A stretch of 64,000 nucleotides of DNA from Paenibacillus sanguinis 2301083 = DSM 16941 (GCF_000374825.1 NZ_KB895380.1:248001-312000); one strand, 5' to 3'; numbered from the stretch's first letter, positions 8,535 to 16,922 are shown. Notes: generated from the sequence alone by a model not told the origin. Numbers and translations are program-made.

Positions 8535-8764
8535 GTTTTTGACACCCTTCTTGTTAGATACGCTATTATACGGACTTATCCGGATTAGGTTGCATCAAGC
8601 CCCGACGCCCACAAGACTCAAATCATTCCCTCTATATCTTCATTATGAACCCCTGTGATTAAAGATATAATATAATGCCGCTACATTCAGACTCTGAATG
8701 TTTGAGGACTATAAATGAAGGGTTAAGGATTTAATTCTGTCCATTGTAAAACCCTCTCCATGGA
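8535..8764. other. Intergenic region upstream of the polyprenyl synthase gene
   Basis: On the reverse strand a TATAAT hexamer lies about 20-30 bases before the synthase ribosome binding site, without a clear -35. A short CATTCAGACTCTGAATG palindrome sits near 8684-8700. Nothing gene-like is seen. Confidence 0.4.
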
Positions 8765-8798
8765 CAAAAAAGGCCAACCCGTAATATTTGGTTGACCT
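8765..8798 (-). terminator. Terminator downstream of the DJ-1/PfpI gene
   Basis: On the reverse strand GGTCAACC, a short AT-rich loop and GGGTTGGCC are followed by TTTTTT. It lies 90 bp past the stop of the DJ-1 gene. Confidence 0.65.
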
Positions 8799-8888
8799 AA
8801 AGTACAAAGAGACTGTCCCGAAGCCGCATAATGTGACCGAAGAATACCCTCTCTAGCAAGTACATTATTTATTGAAGCACCTAATAGC

Positions 8889-9404
8889 TTAGCCTTTAAA
8901 ATTTCTAAAGAAATCAATCGTTTCCAGCAAATCATCTTCATCGGCGTAAATATTAAAAGCCTTTCCTATCTCTATAGAAAAATCAACATATCCATTAGGC
9001 TTGGCTGTAATTATATGTTTATCCACTCTTACCAGGTCAGTATTCCCCACATTCCCAACATGTTGTCGATCCGCCAAGATCCCAGCATGCTCTAACAAAT
9101 TCACGGCTGAACAAATCGCCGCAATACACTTCTGCTTGGCATCCAGATTCTGAAGGAAAGAGATCAATTGAGGATTGGATTGCAAATCCGTGTGATCCCC
9201 TCCGGGAATTATAAATAAGCTTACTTCGTCACTATTGATTTGGCTCAGCTCAACTTTAGGGACAACATCAAAATCCTCATACGACCTAACAGGATTAGCA
9301 TTTAAACCGACGGTAATGATTTCCCCCTGAGTTTTCATAAGATACGTTGCTAACATGATTTCAAAGCTTACAAATCCATCATATATGAATACATGTGTGT
9401 TCAT
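8889..9404 (-). CDS. DJ-1/PfpI family protein
   Basis: The 171-residue protein spans one DJ-1/PfpI (class I glutamine amidotransferase-like) domain. It opens with a strand HVFIYDGFVSFE, has a conserved Glu/Asp region, LFIIPGGDHTDL, and the nucleophile elbow AAICSAVNLLEHAG, where the Cys is the expected reactive residue. Members act as deglycases, proteases, chaperones or isonitrile hydratases, and the sequence does not say which. ATG at 9404 is preceded by AGGTAAGCG, a moderate site. No operon partner; the next gene upstream lies beyond a decayed region. Confidence 0.8.
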   Translation of the reverse strand: MNTHVFIYDGFVSFEIMLATYLMKTQGEIITVGLNANPVRSYEDFDVVPKVELSQINSDEVSLFIIPGGDHTDLQSNPQLISFLQNLDAKQKCIAAICSAVNLLEHAGILADRQHVGNVGNTDLVRVDKHIITAKPNGYVDFSIEIGKAFNIYADEDDLLETIDFFRNFKG

Positions 9405-9682
9405 TCGCTTACCTGCTTTCCTTATTTCTTCATAGCCAACGCACTGCCGGACATATTCCCAGACTCATCACAGTCAGCAGAGCTAAATTAATTCAATGAA
9501 TCGCAGACCATTCATATTGTCACTCCTTTGATACTCACAATATTGATCTCAATTATATAAGATTTAGGTTACAGCTGGCTGCTTCATTTACCAGATTGAA
9601 TGAAAACAATATATCGTCAATTCATCGGAATAAACTCGATTTAAGTAGGATACTGTCTCCTCTTCGCCTGTGACGAATCGAA

Positions 9683-9780
9683 TAAGACAAGCAGTCTTGC
9701 CTGAGGGGAAAGCGTTTACGGGGAGTTCCTAGGTGACATCAAAACTTCTACATAGAGAGGTACCGCCACGTACATCATCA
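9683..9780 (+). pseudogene. Diverged fragment of the tmRNA 3' half, inverted relative to ssrA
   Basis: Read on the + strand this stretch aligns with the sense sequence of the tmRNA at 12060-12422: AAGACAA-CAG-CT--CCTGA, then GGGG, and a perfect 16-base run AGGTGACATCAAAACT at 9731-9746 (the reverse complement lies at 12127-12142), then TCTACA...AGAG and GCCACG. By eye roughly two thirds of about 90 positions agree. It lacks the 5' half, the tag reading frame and the acceptor stem, so it cannot be functional. Confidence 0.55.
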
Positions 9781-9898
9781 AAGATATTTTGTATTCGACA
9801 TCAGAGAAGCCCAAAGCCCTAGAGCCGAAGCGGTTTATCCACCCCTTCGAGTACAAGCAAGCAAAAATGGACACCGAATGGTATCCGTCACTGGTGCT

Positions 9899-9917
9899 AC
9901 ATATGGAGGCGAGGGGA
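9899..9917 (-). repeat. 19-bp direct copy of the tmRNA 3' end (candidate att site)
   Basis: ACATATGGAGGCGAGGGGA here is identical, in the same orientation, to 12055-12073, which is the acceptor-stem and T-arm end of ssrA plus 5 bases outside it. The 3' end of tmRNA is a well-known integration target. The pair would bound a 2.1-kb segment with a lipoprotein gene, a recombinase relic and a glycosylase gene. Confidence 0.55.
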
Positions 9918-10080
9918 TGGATTCCGCTAAGTACTGAAATTAATTGCCCTGTTAATTCTACGATTGGTGGGGCTTTTCAAAATCCCAAGCGCTTGGGATT
10001 TATGATGGCGATTCTTATAGAAAGATTTTCCTAGTTCTGATAGACTTGTTTCTGTAAACTATTATATTTGGGGGATAATT

Positions 10081-10587
10081 ATGAAAAAAAGAATGTTAAT
10101 ATCGGCTGTCATTTTAACTGCTGCCCTATTAGGGGGATGTTCTGCAAATAACGAACCATCAAGCGCAGCTGGTAGTCAGGTCTCTTCTGAATCAAATTCG
10201 ACTAAAGTTGAGAAGGAAAAGAAATTAACTCCGGATGAATCTCTGGCGCTGTCTTATGTCAATGACTTCTTGAATGGGAACAAGGAAAGTAAAGAGAAAT
10301 TTGTGGAAGAACACGTTCATCCTGAAGTAAAGGCCATTTTCCAGTTAGTTTCATCTGCTGAAACAACAGATGAAAATAAACTACAAAATCCTGTTGCGGC
10401 TGAGTCTGTTCCGTTTGAAGAAGAGGGGAAATCGGGATCATTGGTACTCATACAGTCAGATACTAAAGAATTGATACTTCTTGTTGTAGATGGGAAAGTG
10501 GCTTTTGGATATAGCCCTTCAGAAGTCGCTGAAAACCAAAATAACTTTGACCAAATTAGATCTAAATTTAAAACAGCAACCAAGTAA
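10081..10587 (+). CDS. Small lipoprotein of unknown function
   Basis: The 168-residue protein has a lipoprotein signal peptide (MKKRMLISAVILTAALLGGC) with lipobox LLGGC; the Cys would be residue 20. A Ser/Asn-rich linker follows (residues 21-45), then a soluble domain of about 115 residues (LALSYVNDFLNGNKESKEKFVEEHVHPE...) with alternating charged helices and a beta-rich end (GSLVLIQSDTKELILLVVDGKVAFGY). It resembles many small Bacillales surface lipoproteins but I know no family name. ATG at 10081 follows GGGGGATAATT. It has its own terminator and lies between the two copies of the tmRNA-end repeat. Confidence 0.75.
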   Translation: MKKRMLISAVILTAALLGGCSANNEPSSAAGSQVSSESNSTKVEKEKKLTPDESLALSYVNDFLNGNKESKEKFVEEHVHPEVKAIFQLVSSAETTDENKLQNPVAAESVPFEEEGKSGSLVLIQSDTKELILLVVDGKVAFGYSPSEVAENQNNFDQIRSKFKTATK

Positions 10588-10598
10588 TAATTTTTCAA

Positions 10599-10636
10599 AA
10601 AAATCCCGTCAACCTTAAAGGTCAGCGGGATTTTTT
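10599..10636 (+). terminator. Terminator after the lipoprotein gene
   Basis: AAATCCCGTCAACCTT / AAGGTCAGCGGGATTT forms a long stem followed by a T run. Confidence 0.85.
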
Positions 10637-10765
10637 ATCTATAGGTTATATCCACCGGCCGTCATCCAGAGATTATTGGCCAGATTGTGGAAATGAGTCT
10701 TGCCGACCTGTAAATTTAGCTGTCCCTACTTACGTATATGAGCTTGTTGGGCGCTCGGTGCTGCG

Positions 10766-10981
10766 GTGATAGATGGCAGAGCAACGGCCTTCTTGATGCT
10801 GTCAATGTTGCACAATTGTTGGCATACATTGAAGTGCGAGCAGCGTTCATTCGGCAATCTGAGAGACAGCTGGAATCTACTCGATACCTCGAATCAAAAG
10901 CAGATTATTCAATCCCTCTTTCGTAAAATCACCATAAAAAAATCAGACGCTTGGCATATCGTCGATATGCTCATCGTCTGA
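10766..10981 (+). pseudogene. Relic of a large serine recombinase (C-terminal end)
   Basis: The frame from about 10850 encodes SWNLLDTSNQKQIIQSLFRKITI, which matches the pattern W-xx-L-xxx-K/Q-xx-(L/I)(L/I)-x-x-(L/F)-(I/F)-x-K-I seen near the end of large serine recombinases. A neighbouring frame just upstream (about 10795-10880) reads VNVAQLLAYIEVRAAFIRQSERQLE, resembling the coiled-coil that normally precedes it. A frameshift would join them. There is no catalytic domain. This is suggestive of a dead integrase inside the presumed att-flanked segment, but the match is short. Confidence 0.4.
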
Positions 10982-10985
10982 TTTT
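10939..10985. terminator. Long hairpin, possible bidirectional terminator
   Basis: AATCAGACG / CGTCTGATT with inner GCATAT / ATATGC forms a near-perfect palindrome flanked by A and T runs. It overlaps the end of the recombinase relic. The remaining interval to 11105 shows no gene. Confidence 0.6.
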
Positions 10986-11105
10986 CCCTACTATTTTCAG
11001 TACTTAAATGGAGGCGAACCGTGGCTGTTCAAAACCACAATTCGCCGTCACGTACTGCTGAGGTTGTTTGGAGGGGTAACTTAGGAATCCAATATACTGT
11101 AGTTG

Positions 11106-11840
11106 TTACCCAAGCAATTCCAATAACATATTGAATTGGTTCCGAAACCGACTAACCTGTCGAGAGGGATGTATCAAATGACCTGCTGTTTCAACCTCTA
11201 GGTGAAAGCAAGCTTCTCGAGCATGGTTTCCAACGGTTACCACCTTAATTCCAGGGAATAAACTAAGCACTTCGTTTAAAATGGTTTTTCCCCATTCCTT
11301 TTCAGCCCGATTTGGAGCTCTGTTTTCCAATTTCTCTTCAATGATTTTATATGGATGGAGTGGAAATACATTCCAAAGGACAGGCGGTTTAGGCATTAAA
11401 GCAATGCATTCCCAAATAAAGCCCGCCGATCGTTCATAAGTATTATCGCTTACTTCAAACTGAACCGTATTAAAATGACGTTCAACAAGACCGGTCTTAA
11501 TCAGACGTTCGGACGTAAAGGGTATGCCTGTATGAAAACAACCTTTGATACCTGGGGCCTCACCAATAAACATAACCGTAGGCTTAACCCAAAATAGTTC
11601 ATTTAAATATTTCATTAAATTACGCTGTTTATGTTCTGAATCTGCATAAAAGTTATTAACATTAGGAAGTCCCTGCTTTAGAATCAGCTGATTTATTATG
11701 TTGCGGACTTTCTCTTGAAACTGCCCTTCCTCAGTTACCTCAGGATGTAGCCACGAATCGTCCCCGTCCGATGAGTGTCCTTCTCCCTTTTGAATGACGC
11801 GTTTAACCGTAGGCCTTAATATGATTGGTTTGTTTTCCAC
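11106..11840 (-). CDS. Uracil-DNA glycosylase superfamily protein
   Basis: The 244-residue protein carries the superfamily signature VMFIGEAPGIKGCFHTGIPFTSERLI (about residues 88-113), in which GEAPG is the water-activating/uracil-binding loop and the PFT segment stacks on the base. A later NVFPLHP and the C-terminal HPSRQVSRFRNQF (His-Pro-Ser loop that enters the DNA) complete the set. The first 50 residues are extra, polar and acidic. Such enzymes remove uracil or related bases from DNA. GTG at 11840 follows GGAGGTGGTTCG. It lies within the 2.1-kb segment between tmRNA-end repeats, so it may be cargo. Exact family (UDG 4/5/6 or UdgX-like) is not settled by eye. Confidence 0.75.
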   Translation of the reverse strand: MENKPIILRPTVKRVIQKGEGHSSDGDDSWLHPEVTEEGQFQEKVRNIINQLILKQGLPNVNNFYADSEHKQRNLMKYLNELFWVKPTVMFIGEAPGIKGCFHTGIPFTSERLIKTGLVERHFNTVQFEVSDNTYERSAGFIWECIALMPKPPVLWNVFPLHPYKIIEEKLENRAPNRAEKEWGKTILNEVLSLFPGIKVVTVGNHAREACFHLEVETAGHLIHPSRQVSRFRNQFNMLLELLG

Positions 11841-12054
11841 CGAACCACCTCCATAAATTGATTATGGATAAACTATCTAAATATGTAAACCCGCAAAATG
11901 AGAATTATTCCCACACCGATCTTAGTATACTCTTTTGAAATTAGCCTTTTTCACTACTTTACGTAAGAAATATTGGATTCAGCACGTCGAGCTTATCTTA
12001 AAGCTGCATCTCCCTGAAACGCAAAATCCACAACCGGATTGGGTTGTGGATTTA

Positions 12055-12073
12055 ACATATGGAGGCGAGGGGA
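12055..12073 (-). repeat. tmRNA 3'-end sequence, partner of the 19-bp repeat
   Basis: This is the genuine acceptor end of ssrA; the same 19 bases recur at 9899-9917. Confidence 0.6.
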
Positions 12074-12422
12074 GTCGAACCCCTGTCCGAAGGCAACGCC
12101 ACATAGGCCTCTACGGGTGTAGTTGTAGTTTTGATGTCACCTGAGGGGACCCCCTACAACAAGGTTCTCTTCAGGTCAGCCTGATTGTCTTCTTCAGCAC
12201 ACCCCAGGCGGAGATGTGGCAGCGTATCCCACTATAGGTTAGCCCCTACATCCGGCACATGGGCGATGCAGGAGAGGAGCACGCTCACAGGTTATTAAGC
12301 TGCGAAAGCGTAGTTGTTTTGTTGTTTGCCATTTAATTGGCTTTAGCGTTGATAAAGCGGACGCGTCCCCACTACCCGCAACCCACGCTCGATCTACCCC
12401 CGTCGAATCCAAAAACGCCCCC
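12060..12422 (-). ncRNA. ssrA: tmRNA (SsrA)
   Basis: Read on the reverse strand the RNA begins GGGGGCGTTTTTGGATTCGACGG, the standard tmRNA opening, and ends with the T arm GGGGTTCGACTCCCC and the pairing acceptor strand CGCCTCC with discriminator A at 12060. The terminal CCA is not encoded. The tag frame at 12295-12330 reads GKQQNNYAFAA followed by two stops, ending in the AFAA degron. The tRNA-like ends pair GGGGGCG with CGCCTCC. tmRNA with SmpB releases ribosomes stalled on broken messages and tags the product for ClpP-type proteases. smpB lies 1.5 kb away on the same strand. Confidence 0.97.
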
Positions 12423-12483
12423 GAATTTGGAATGGACGGCTGAGCACGGAATGCTAACCATCGTCTTGATTAGAAACATGCTT

Positions 12484-12492
12484 AGTATAACA
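12484..12492 (-). promoter_or_regulatory. Extended -10 promoter element of ssrA
   Basis: TGTTATACT on the reverse strand, about 60 bases before the mature 5' end, fits an extended -10. The leader would be removed by RNase P. The rest of 12423-12777 has no gene. Confidence 0.55.
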
Positions 12493-12777
12493 CATTTTCA
12501 GTCCCCAATACCTTGTGGGTTGCTGGAAAATCTGATAGACCAAGGAACTTTATTGTACCAAATTCCACATTCCAAAATCAAGCCAACTATCCTTGGGCAG
12601 ATGTATCACTGTTTCTTCTCCATTTCGGCCCTCCGACAAGGTGCTGACCACATTTTTAAATAAAGTCAGCACACGCCCACTCTGAATCTAAAGTCTTATA
12701 ATGTCCTCTCCCCCTCAATTTTCTGCAAATAAATTCCGATGATAAAAAAGATAGGAAATTGACAGTGGAGGGAAGTT

Positions 12778-13791
12778 ATGAAGAGAAATAACGTTTATAG
12801 CAAGCTCGGCATGCTGCTCATGTCGCTCTTGCTGATCATCGGCACCTTGGCTTTACCAGCCAGCGTTAATGCTGAACAAGCCGATCCCCAATTGGATTGG
12901 GTAGAGGGGCACAGTCAGGAGGTTTTATTGGGAGATATCGCTAAGCTCACGCTGCCAGAGAACTATTTCTTTCTGGACGCAGACAATACCATCGCGATGC
13001 TAGAGGCCATTAAGGAAATCCCTACGCAGTCCGAGATTGGTTACATCGAGCCCGCGGCCGAAGATCAAAATTGGGTCGTATACTTTGAATACGAGGAGTC
13101 CGGACATATCTCCGATGAGGACAAAGCCGACATCGACGCTGATGATCTGTTGAAAAGCTACAGGACCGGGCAAAAGGAGGCGAACAAGCAGCTTCCTGAA
13201 GATCGCCAATTAAGCATCGAGGGGTGGTTTGCACCTCCACACTATGACGAGAGCCTGCGCAGTCTGACCTGGGCCCTGCTGCTCAAGGATTCTCAAGGAG
13301 AACCCTTCATTAACTACAATTCACGCATTCTCACTCGTTTAGGATACATATCCGTAATTCTCGTGTCCGATGAAGATCATCTGGATGCTGACCGCAAAGT
13401 TCTTGAAGCGGAAATTCTACCGTCGTTGACCCCTGTATCAGGTCAAGCCTATACAGACTATGACCCGTCCATCGACAAATCCTCCTCTACCGGATTATCG
13501 GGGTTGATCCTGGGCGGTGCCGGGCTGGTCGTTGCCAAGAAGGCCGGATTAATCTCTATTCTGTTGGTAGTCATCAAGAAGTTTTGGTTCTTTATCATTA
13601 TTCCGTTTGCTTGGTTATTTAGAAAGCTCCGGGGTAAAAACAAAAATAACGATCAAGCTCCCGAGACCTTCTCCCCAGATGCTACAGCTTCTACCCAAGC
13701 TCAAAACGTAAGCTCAACGCCGGAGGAAGATCGATTCAAATCCAAGTTTGATATTGAGAAGGAACGCAAGGAACCACCAACCTCAATGTAA
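12778..13791 (+). CDS. DUF2167 membrane protein
   Basis: The 337-residue protein has a signal peptide (residues 1-32, ending LPASVNA), an extracytoplasmic domain (about 40-235) with LDWVEGHSQEVLLGDIAKLTLPENYFFLD and W-V-V-Y-F-EYEESGH, characteristic of DUF2167, and WFAPPHYDESLRSLTWALLL. A hydrophobic region with one or two membrane segments follows (about 245-290: GLILGGAGLVVAKKAG, ILLVVIKKFWFFIIIPFAWLF), then a charged disordered tail. Function of the family is unknown; the topology suggests envelope localisation. GTG/TTG alternatives are absent; ATG at 12778 follows GGAGGGAAGTT. Single-gene unit ended by a strong terminator shared with smpB. Confidence 0.85.
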   Translation: MKRNNVYSKLGMLLMSLLLIIGTLALPASVNAEQADPQLDWVEGHSQEVLLGDIAKLTLPENYFFLDADNTIAMLEAIKEIPTQSEIGYIEPAAEDQNWVVYFEYEESGHISDEDKADIDADDLLKSYRTGQKEANKQLPEDRQLSIEGWFAPPHYDESLRSLTWALLLKDSQGEPFINYNSRILTRLGYISVILVSDEDHLDADRKVLEAEILPSLTPVSGQAYTDYDPSIDKSSSTGLSGLILGGAGLVVAKKAGLISILLVVIKKFWFFIIIPFAWLFRKLRGKNKNNDQAPETFSPDATASTQAQNVSSTPEEDRFKSKFDIEKERKEPPTSM

Positions 13792-13816
13792 ACCAATAGC
13801 CACAAGTACAACAAAT

Positions 13817-13878
13817 AAACCTCAGTTTGAACAACAAAGGATGGGAACATCATTGTCGTTCAAACTGAGGTTTTCTTT
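13817..13878. terminator. Bidirectional terminator between DUF2167 gene and smpB
   Basis: AAACCTCAGTTTGAAC and its perfect complement GTTCAAACTGAGGTTT, 16 bp each, with A and T runs outside. It lies between convergent genes. Confidence 0.9.
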
Positions 13879-13924
13879 TATCATTCGGTATTGCTTTTCC
13901 AAAAAGTATGGTCGCCGAGGCAAC

Positions 13925-14404
13925 CTACCTGGCCACCTTTTGCTTCTCACGCAAAGCACGCTGGATGTCGCGCTGGGCATCTCGCTTCGCCGCGGTGTCT
14001 CGCTTGTCATATTGCTTTTTCCCTTTGCCCAAGCCGAGCAGCAGCTTCGCGTACCCGTTACGAATGTAAATCTTCAGCGGGACGATGGAATAGCCATCTT
14101 GCTTGGACAAACCAAGCAGCTTGCTAATCTGCACCTTATGCATCAACAGCTTGCGCGTCCGCGTCGGGTCCGCAGGGTTGCTGCGATTTCCCTGTTCAAA
14201 CGGGCTAATATGCATGTTATGAATATGAATTTCGCCGTTGCGAATGGTCGCAAACGCATCCCCAATGTTCACCCGGGCATTCCGAATCGACTTAATCTCC
14301 GTACCGGTCAGCACCATGCCCGCTTCATAGGTATCCTCGATGAAATAATCATGGGAAGCTTTTTTATTCTGTGCGAGCACCTTGCCATCATTTTTTTTAC
14401 CCAT
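13925..14404 (-). CDS. smpB: SsrA-binding protein SmpB
   Basis: The 159-residue protein matches SmpB throughout: [27 protein letters not shown] at the N-terminus, [16 protein letters not shown] in the middle, and a basic tail [23 protein letters not shown] that enters the empty A-site channel. It binds the tRNA-like part of tmRNA and brings it to stalled ribosomes. The start is ATG 14404, six bases after AGAAGGAGG; the ATG two codons upstream touches the binding site. The ssrA gene is nearby on the same strand but behind the DUF2167 gene. Confidence 0.97.
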   Translation of the reverse strand: MGKKNDGKVLAQNKKASHDYFIEDTYEAGMVLTGTEIKSIRNARVNIGDAFATIRNGEIHIHNMHISPFEQGNRSNPADPTRTRKLLMHKVQISKLLGLSKQDGYSIVPLKIYIRNGYAKLLLGLGKGKKQYDKRDTAAKRDAQRDIQRALREKQKVAR

Positions 14405-14711
14405 GTCCATCCTCCTTCTGAAGCTGCATCAGGCAGTTGATCAGACATTTATTGTAACAATTCAAAGCTGCAAAAGCAAGGTCAGAACACTAGGCTAAAA
14501 CACCTGCGAACTGCCCCACATCAACCAATAGCAGCTTATCACAGCGTCTTGTGTCGGGTCATCCTCATGCCCAGTAGGCCTCCATAAATGCGGATAAATT
14601 TGTCGTTTTCAATGAACAATAAGAACAGGCCTTCGTCAGGAAAATCTCATTCCAACTATCTGCCCGTCATACTATCTGAGATCCATTACGAACGAGAAAG
14701 GAGCCCTACGC
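14405..14711. other. Intergenic region between smpB and the DUF421 gene
   Basis: The two genes diverge here. No clear promoter hexamers with proper spacing, repeats or RNA motifs were found. Confidence 0.4.
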
Positions 14712-15389
14712 TTGGAACTTCTGCCTACGCTTGGCTTGATAGCAGTTCGCATCATCACGATCTACCCGTTCCTGTTGGCCATTACTTTATTTATGGGCCG
14801 CAAATCGATCGGGGAAATGCCCGTGTTCGACTTTCTGATCGTGCTGACACTAGGCTCTGTAGTCGGAGCTGACATTGCCGAGACCGACGTGAAGCATCTT
14901 GGGATCATGTTTGCGGTGCTCATGATTGGCCTGCTGCAAAAGCTATTTGCGCACGGTACGATCCGATTCCGCCGATTCGGCAAGCTTATTACCTTTGAAC
15001 CCCTGGTCGTTGTGCATCAAGGCAAAATCGTACATACCAATCTGAAAAAAGCTCAATATTCTGTAGACAGCCTGCTGCAGATGCTGAGAGAAAACCAGGT
15101 GTTTGACCTCAGTACAGTAGAACTTGCCGTCCTGGAGGGCAGCGGCAAGCTGAGCGTGATGGAACAGCCGGCCCAGCCGTTGTCTTATCCGCTGATTAAG
15201 GAAGGTCAGCTCAACACCCCCCTGCTAAACAGGCTTGGCCTTCAAGAGCAATGGGTTCAGGAGCAACTCCGGCGCCGCAAGCTGCAAATATCAGATATCT
15301 TTCTGGCTACCATTGACGAGCAAAAGATGCTACACATTACCCTGACGCAAGAACCGGACTTGGAGCAATTACCTCCGATATTTCATTAG
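14712..15389 (+). CDS. DUF421 membrane protein (YetF/YcaP family)
   Basis: The 225-residue protein has three N-terminal membrane segments (about residues 7-27, 39-55, 62-80) with FMGRKSIGEMPVFDFLIVLTLGSVVG, the hallmark of DUF421 proteins, followed by a cytoplasmic beta-alpha domain (GKLITFEPLVVVHQGKIVHTNLKKAQYSVDSLLQMLRENQVFDLSTVELAVLEGSGKLSV). Members include B. subtilis YetF and the spore membrane protein SpoVA-associated proteins; some affect germination. The start is TTG 14712 with AAAGGAG nine bases before. Monocistronic as far as seen. Confidence 0.85.
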   Translation: MELLPTLGLIAVRIITIYPFLLAITLFMGRKSIGEMPVFDFLIVLTLGSVVGADIAETDVKHLGIMFAVLMIGLLQKLFAHGTIRFRRFGKLITFEPLVVVHQGKIVHTNLKKAQYSVDSLLQMLRENQVFDLSTVELAVLEGSGKLSVMEQPAQPLSYPLIKEGQLNTPLLNRLGLQEQWVQEQLRRRKLQISDIFLATIDEQKMLHITLTQEPDLEQLPPIFH

Positions 15390-15428
15390 ATGACTTCAAA
15401 GGGAGTTGTCCATCTCAATTCTTTCAGC

Positions 15429-16625
15429 TTACTCCGACACTCGTACCCACAGTGAACACGCAAAGGCCGCCAATAAAATACCGGCAAAGACAAGGAGCGG
15501 CAGCGCAGTCTGCCCGTTTCCCAGCAACGATGCGGCTAAAATCGGGCCCACGCTGGCCCCGGCAAACAACACAAAGGTATAGACCGAGGTCGCCACACCC
15601 CGATTCTCGTTGCCAAGTTCCCCGATCAGGGAAATTAGGGCTGGCACCACCACGGCAATTCCCGCTACAAACACTACGCTCATGGCCACATACAGCACCA
15701 GCTGCTGTACTAAGGACATGACAACCAACGCCGCCAGCGAACCGCCTAATCCGACGCGAAGCACCTTAAGCTTGCCCCATTTTCGGCACATTCCGCCCGC
15801 ATAGAAGGACAACACCATCCCAATCATTCCAAGAGAACGAATACCCAAGATATCCATCTCTCCAAGTTGATACGGAGCCTGGCTCAGAAGTGACCCCAGC
15901 ACACTATACATCCCTACAAAGCAAAGCAAAATGGTCAAAGTAATCCCATAGCACAGCAGCAGGTCCCGCCGCAATAGCACCACATACCAGCGTGGAGTTT
16001 CTACCTTATCCTCTCGCCGTCTCAAGCCCGGCTGTATAGGAGAAGACGGCAACCATAATGCCAGAAGCATCAGCACCAGCAGATATAACACTGCCAAGCC
16101 TTTGAATACCCAAGGCCAGCCGATCAACGAAGCCAATGAGCTTGCCCATACCTGTCCAAAGATCCCGGCCATGAGAAATCCCGAGCTGATGAAGCCAATT
16201 GCCGTCACTCTTTGCTCAGGGGGAAAGGTCTCTCCCGCATAAGTCAAAGCCACAGGCGAAAATGTGGCTGCCGCTGCCCCCTGTAAGGCTCTAAGCAATA
16301 CCAGGAGCTCGAAGCTTGTTGCATAACCGACACAAGCTGTAGCGACGGTCAATACGGCCAGCCCTATAACCATAGTACGTTTGCGCCCTACTCTACTGGA
16401 TAAGGGCCCATAGACCAGGCAGCCTGTAGCGAAGCACAAAGAAAAAGCACTTCCCGACAAGGCTGCCTGGCCTGCACCAATATGGAATTGATCAACAAAT
16501 ACCGGAAGCAGCGGAACCGTTACATAGAGGGAAGATAAAATAAACAAGGCTGCTCCAAACAGTAAAAGTCGAATCATTAAATAATTTGTGTGCACCCACG
16601 GCAGGCTGCTTAGTCTAGTTTCCAT
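15429..16625 (-). CDS. MFS transporter (12 membrane segments)
   Basis: About 398 residues with the alternating hydrophobic pattern of 12-helix major facilitator proteins. The loop between helices 2 and 3 reads YGPLSSRVGRKRTM, the MFS signature. A cytoplasmic centre loop (LRRREDKVETPRWYV) separates the halves. It resembles the DHA1-like YnfM subgroup of drug/sugar exporters, substrate unknown. ATG 16625 follows AGGACAGGAGACAGG; a GTG six codons upstream lies too near its own binding site. A perfect palindrome at 16649-16669 lies in the leader, and the divergent FadR-type regulator is 300 bp away. Confidence 0.85.
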   Translation of the reverse strand: METRLSSLPWVHTNYLMIRLLLFGAALFILSSLYVTVPLLPVFVDQFHIGAGQAALSGSAFSLCFATGCLVYGPLSSRVGRKRTMVIGLAVLTVATACVGYATSFELLVLLRALQGAAAATFSPVALTYAGETFPPEQRVTAIGFISSGFLMAGIFGQVWASSLASLIGWPWVFKGLAVLYLLVLMLLALWLPSSPIQPGLRRREDKVETPRWYVVLLRRDLLLCYGITLTILLCFVGMYSVLGSLLSQAPYQLGEMDILGIRSLGMIGMVLSFYAGGMCRKWGKLKVLRVGLGGSLAALVVMSLVQQLVLYVAMSVVFVAGIAVVVPALISLIGELGNENRGVATSVYTFVLFAGASVGPILAASLLGNGQTALPLLVFAGILLAAFACSLWVRVSE

Positions 16626-16648
16626 CCTGTCTCCTGTCCTCACAATAT

Positions 16649-16669
16649 GACTTGCAGTTCCTGCAAGTC
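16649..16669. promoter_or_regulatory. Perfect palindrome in the MFS gene leader (operator candidate)
   Basis: GACTTGCAG-TTC-CTGCAAGTC has 9-bp perfect arms. A direct repeat ACCTTACTC (16694 and 16708) lies just beyond. It looks like a repressor site; the protein that binds is unknown. Confidence 0.45.
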
Positions 16670-16721
16670 TCTTGCAACATCGTATTATCTTTCACCTTAC
16701 TCGTATAACCTTACTCTCATA

Positions 16722-16739
16722 ACATCAGTCATCTGATGT
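16722..16739. promoter_or_regulatory. CATCTGATG-type operator, copy 1
   Basis: ACATCAGTCATCTGATGT is an outer palindrome (ACATCA/TGATGT) that contains CATCTGATG, also found twice after the FadR-type gene. It sits between the MFS gene and the regulator promoter. Confidence 0.45.
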
Positions 16740-16823
16740 TTCCTCGCCATTTAGAATACGCCCATTTTAAAGCTTATGTCAAGTTTTGATGTCAGTTTAT
16801 CTTACACAAAATAAAAAAATAGC

Positions 16824-16852
16824 TTGATTTTTTACAAATAGCCCCCTATACT
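16824..16852 (+). promoter_or_regulatory. Promoter of the FadR-type regulator
   Basis: TTGATT, 17 bases, TATACT. An ACATCATATGA sequence just after the -10 resembles half of the operators around this gene, which would suit autoregulation. Confidence 0.65.
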
Positions 16853-16922
16853 GTGAAACATCATATGAAAAACGAGCAGAAAAATCGAAAAAAGTAATAA
16901 AACCTGACATGAAAGGAGGCTG

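Noticed and set aside
9789-10034. 81-codon + strand frame
   Set aside because: It contains the 19-bp tmRNA-end repeat and has no binding site; it looks like decayed sequence, although part of a lost gene cannot be excluded.
11000-11020. ATGGAGGCGA similar to the tmRNA-end repeat
   Set aside because: Only ten bases match, which is expected by chance in a window of this size.
12337-12663. Open frame across the 5' end of tmRNA
   Set aside because: It runs antisense through ssrA and its leader, without ribosome binding site.
16626-16643. GTG start for the MFS transporter six codons upstream
   Set aside because: The AGGACAGGAGA motif fits ATG 16625 far better.
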